A stretch of DNA of 64,000 nucleotides from assembly GCA_016709495.1 (NCBI GenBank), contig JADJMS010000052.1, forward strand, positions 1 through 64,000. Direction: 5' to 3'. This document shows, piece after piece, positions 63,771-64,000 of the stretch (positions are counted from its first letter, which is position 1; every line of letters starts with the position of its first letter). This DNA comes from Candidatus Dechloromonas phosphorivorans (GTDB taxonomy: Bacteria; Pseudomonadota; Gammaproteobacteria; Burkholderiales; Rhodocyclaceae). The notes below the pieces were generated by a model, which worked only from the letters and a program-made list of their open reading frames with translations, did not search any database and was not told the origin of the DNA. The position numbers and the translations under genes are program-made.

Positions 63771-64000
63771 ATGGCGCCACTCTCAACCAACAAAGCCCGC
63801 AAAGGGTTACAGCTATGGTTTGCTCTCATCTCTCTGGCGATGGCGGGCGTTGTTTTGCTCGGCTACGTGTTGTGGTCGGCCTACAACGAAACCTGGCAGG
63901 ATGCCGAATCGACGGCCAATGGTTATGCCGAAATTCTTGAGGTGCGCCTTGATACGGTGTTGCGTCGGGTGGATGCTGATTTGCAAGTGATCATTGCCCG
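63771..64000 (+). CDS. Membrane sensor protein, N-terminal part (runs off the window)
   Basis: 76 codons are visible from the ATG at 63771. One TM helix (LWFALISLAMAGVVLLGYVL) is followed by a periplasmic helix (ANGYAEILEVRLDTVLRRVD), as in sensors with an extracytoplasmic domain that end in a GGDEF, EAL or kinase module. Output domain not seen. Confidence 0.55.
   Translation, partial: MAPLSTNKARKGLQLWFALISLAMAGVVLLGYVLWSAYNETWQDAESTANGYAEILEVRLDTVLRRVDADLQVIIA

Overview
The window looks like chromosomal DNA from a nitrogen-fixing betaproteobacterium, most likely Rhodocyclales (Dechloromonas/Azonexus-like). This rests on a nifHDK locus beside draT, minCDE, Ada/AlkB/AlkA, a yej-type peptide transporter and a generally GC-rich base composition; no phylogeny was computed. 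The core genome is cut by several mobile segments. Many otherwise recognisable genes carry single-base frameshifts, often in homopolymer runs. Some are therefore probably sequencing or assembly errors, while others sit in decaying mobile DNA.

Layout. 1-5.3 kb: end of an integrated element read leftwards (DUF4102-type integrase, AlpA-like regulator, replication-type protein, DEAD/DEAH helicase, start of a zinc-binding primase), almost every gene frameshifted, with a possible tRNA-Ser-derived attachment site at its right edge. 5.5-6.4 kb: two broken unknown genes. 6.36-8.83 kb: an IS21-family element whose right end cuts nifK in half. The missing half of nifK is not on the other side, so this is a rearrangement or an assembly join rather than a simple insertion. 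8.8-17.9 kb: nitrogen fixation and its control: nifHD and truncated nifK on the minus strand, a shared palindromic sigma54-type promoter region, divergent draT, a large NCS1-permease/histidine-kinase/receiver fusion and its LuxR-type partner. 17.9-24 kb: GST, DUF2917, LysR regulator, an overlapping ada-alkB-alkA operon and a lone urtA. 24-26 kb: PAS kinase and NarL-type regulator.

26.1-33.3 kb is a toxin/defence island: hipBA, a class II Fic protein, the mobile mystery protein A/B pair (HTH plus Fic/Doc), and an AT-rich PARIS-like pair (AAA ATPase plus DUF4435 TOPRIM effector). Its first part is punctuated by direct repeats, one of which copies the 3' end of the NarL-type regulator gene. An IS91-type relic with a fused tyrosine recombinase follows (about 33.6-36 kb).

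36.1-52.9 kb is mostly ordinary chromosome: a heavy-metal two-component system, an RNase H-like protein, a TonB receptor lacking its last strands, a porin with a candidate sigma54 promoter, a DUF302 protein, minCDE, yejB/yejE/yejF, mltD, tRNA-Asp/Glu/Ala, gltX and tRNA-Val. 52.9-58.5 kb is accessory: an XseA C-terminal fragment with XseB, DUF5710, HD hydrolase, secreted HExxH protein, tag, ybaK, an IS3-family element and the orphan tail of a PQQ-type sugar dehydrogenase. 58.6-64 kb holds a membrane protein, SGNH lipoprotein, a large repeat/HhH protein, a Crp/Fnr regulator, two small proteins sharing a C-terminal signature, folB-folA and the start of a membrane sensor.
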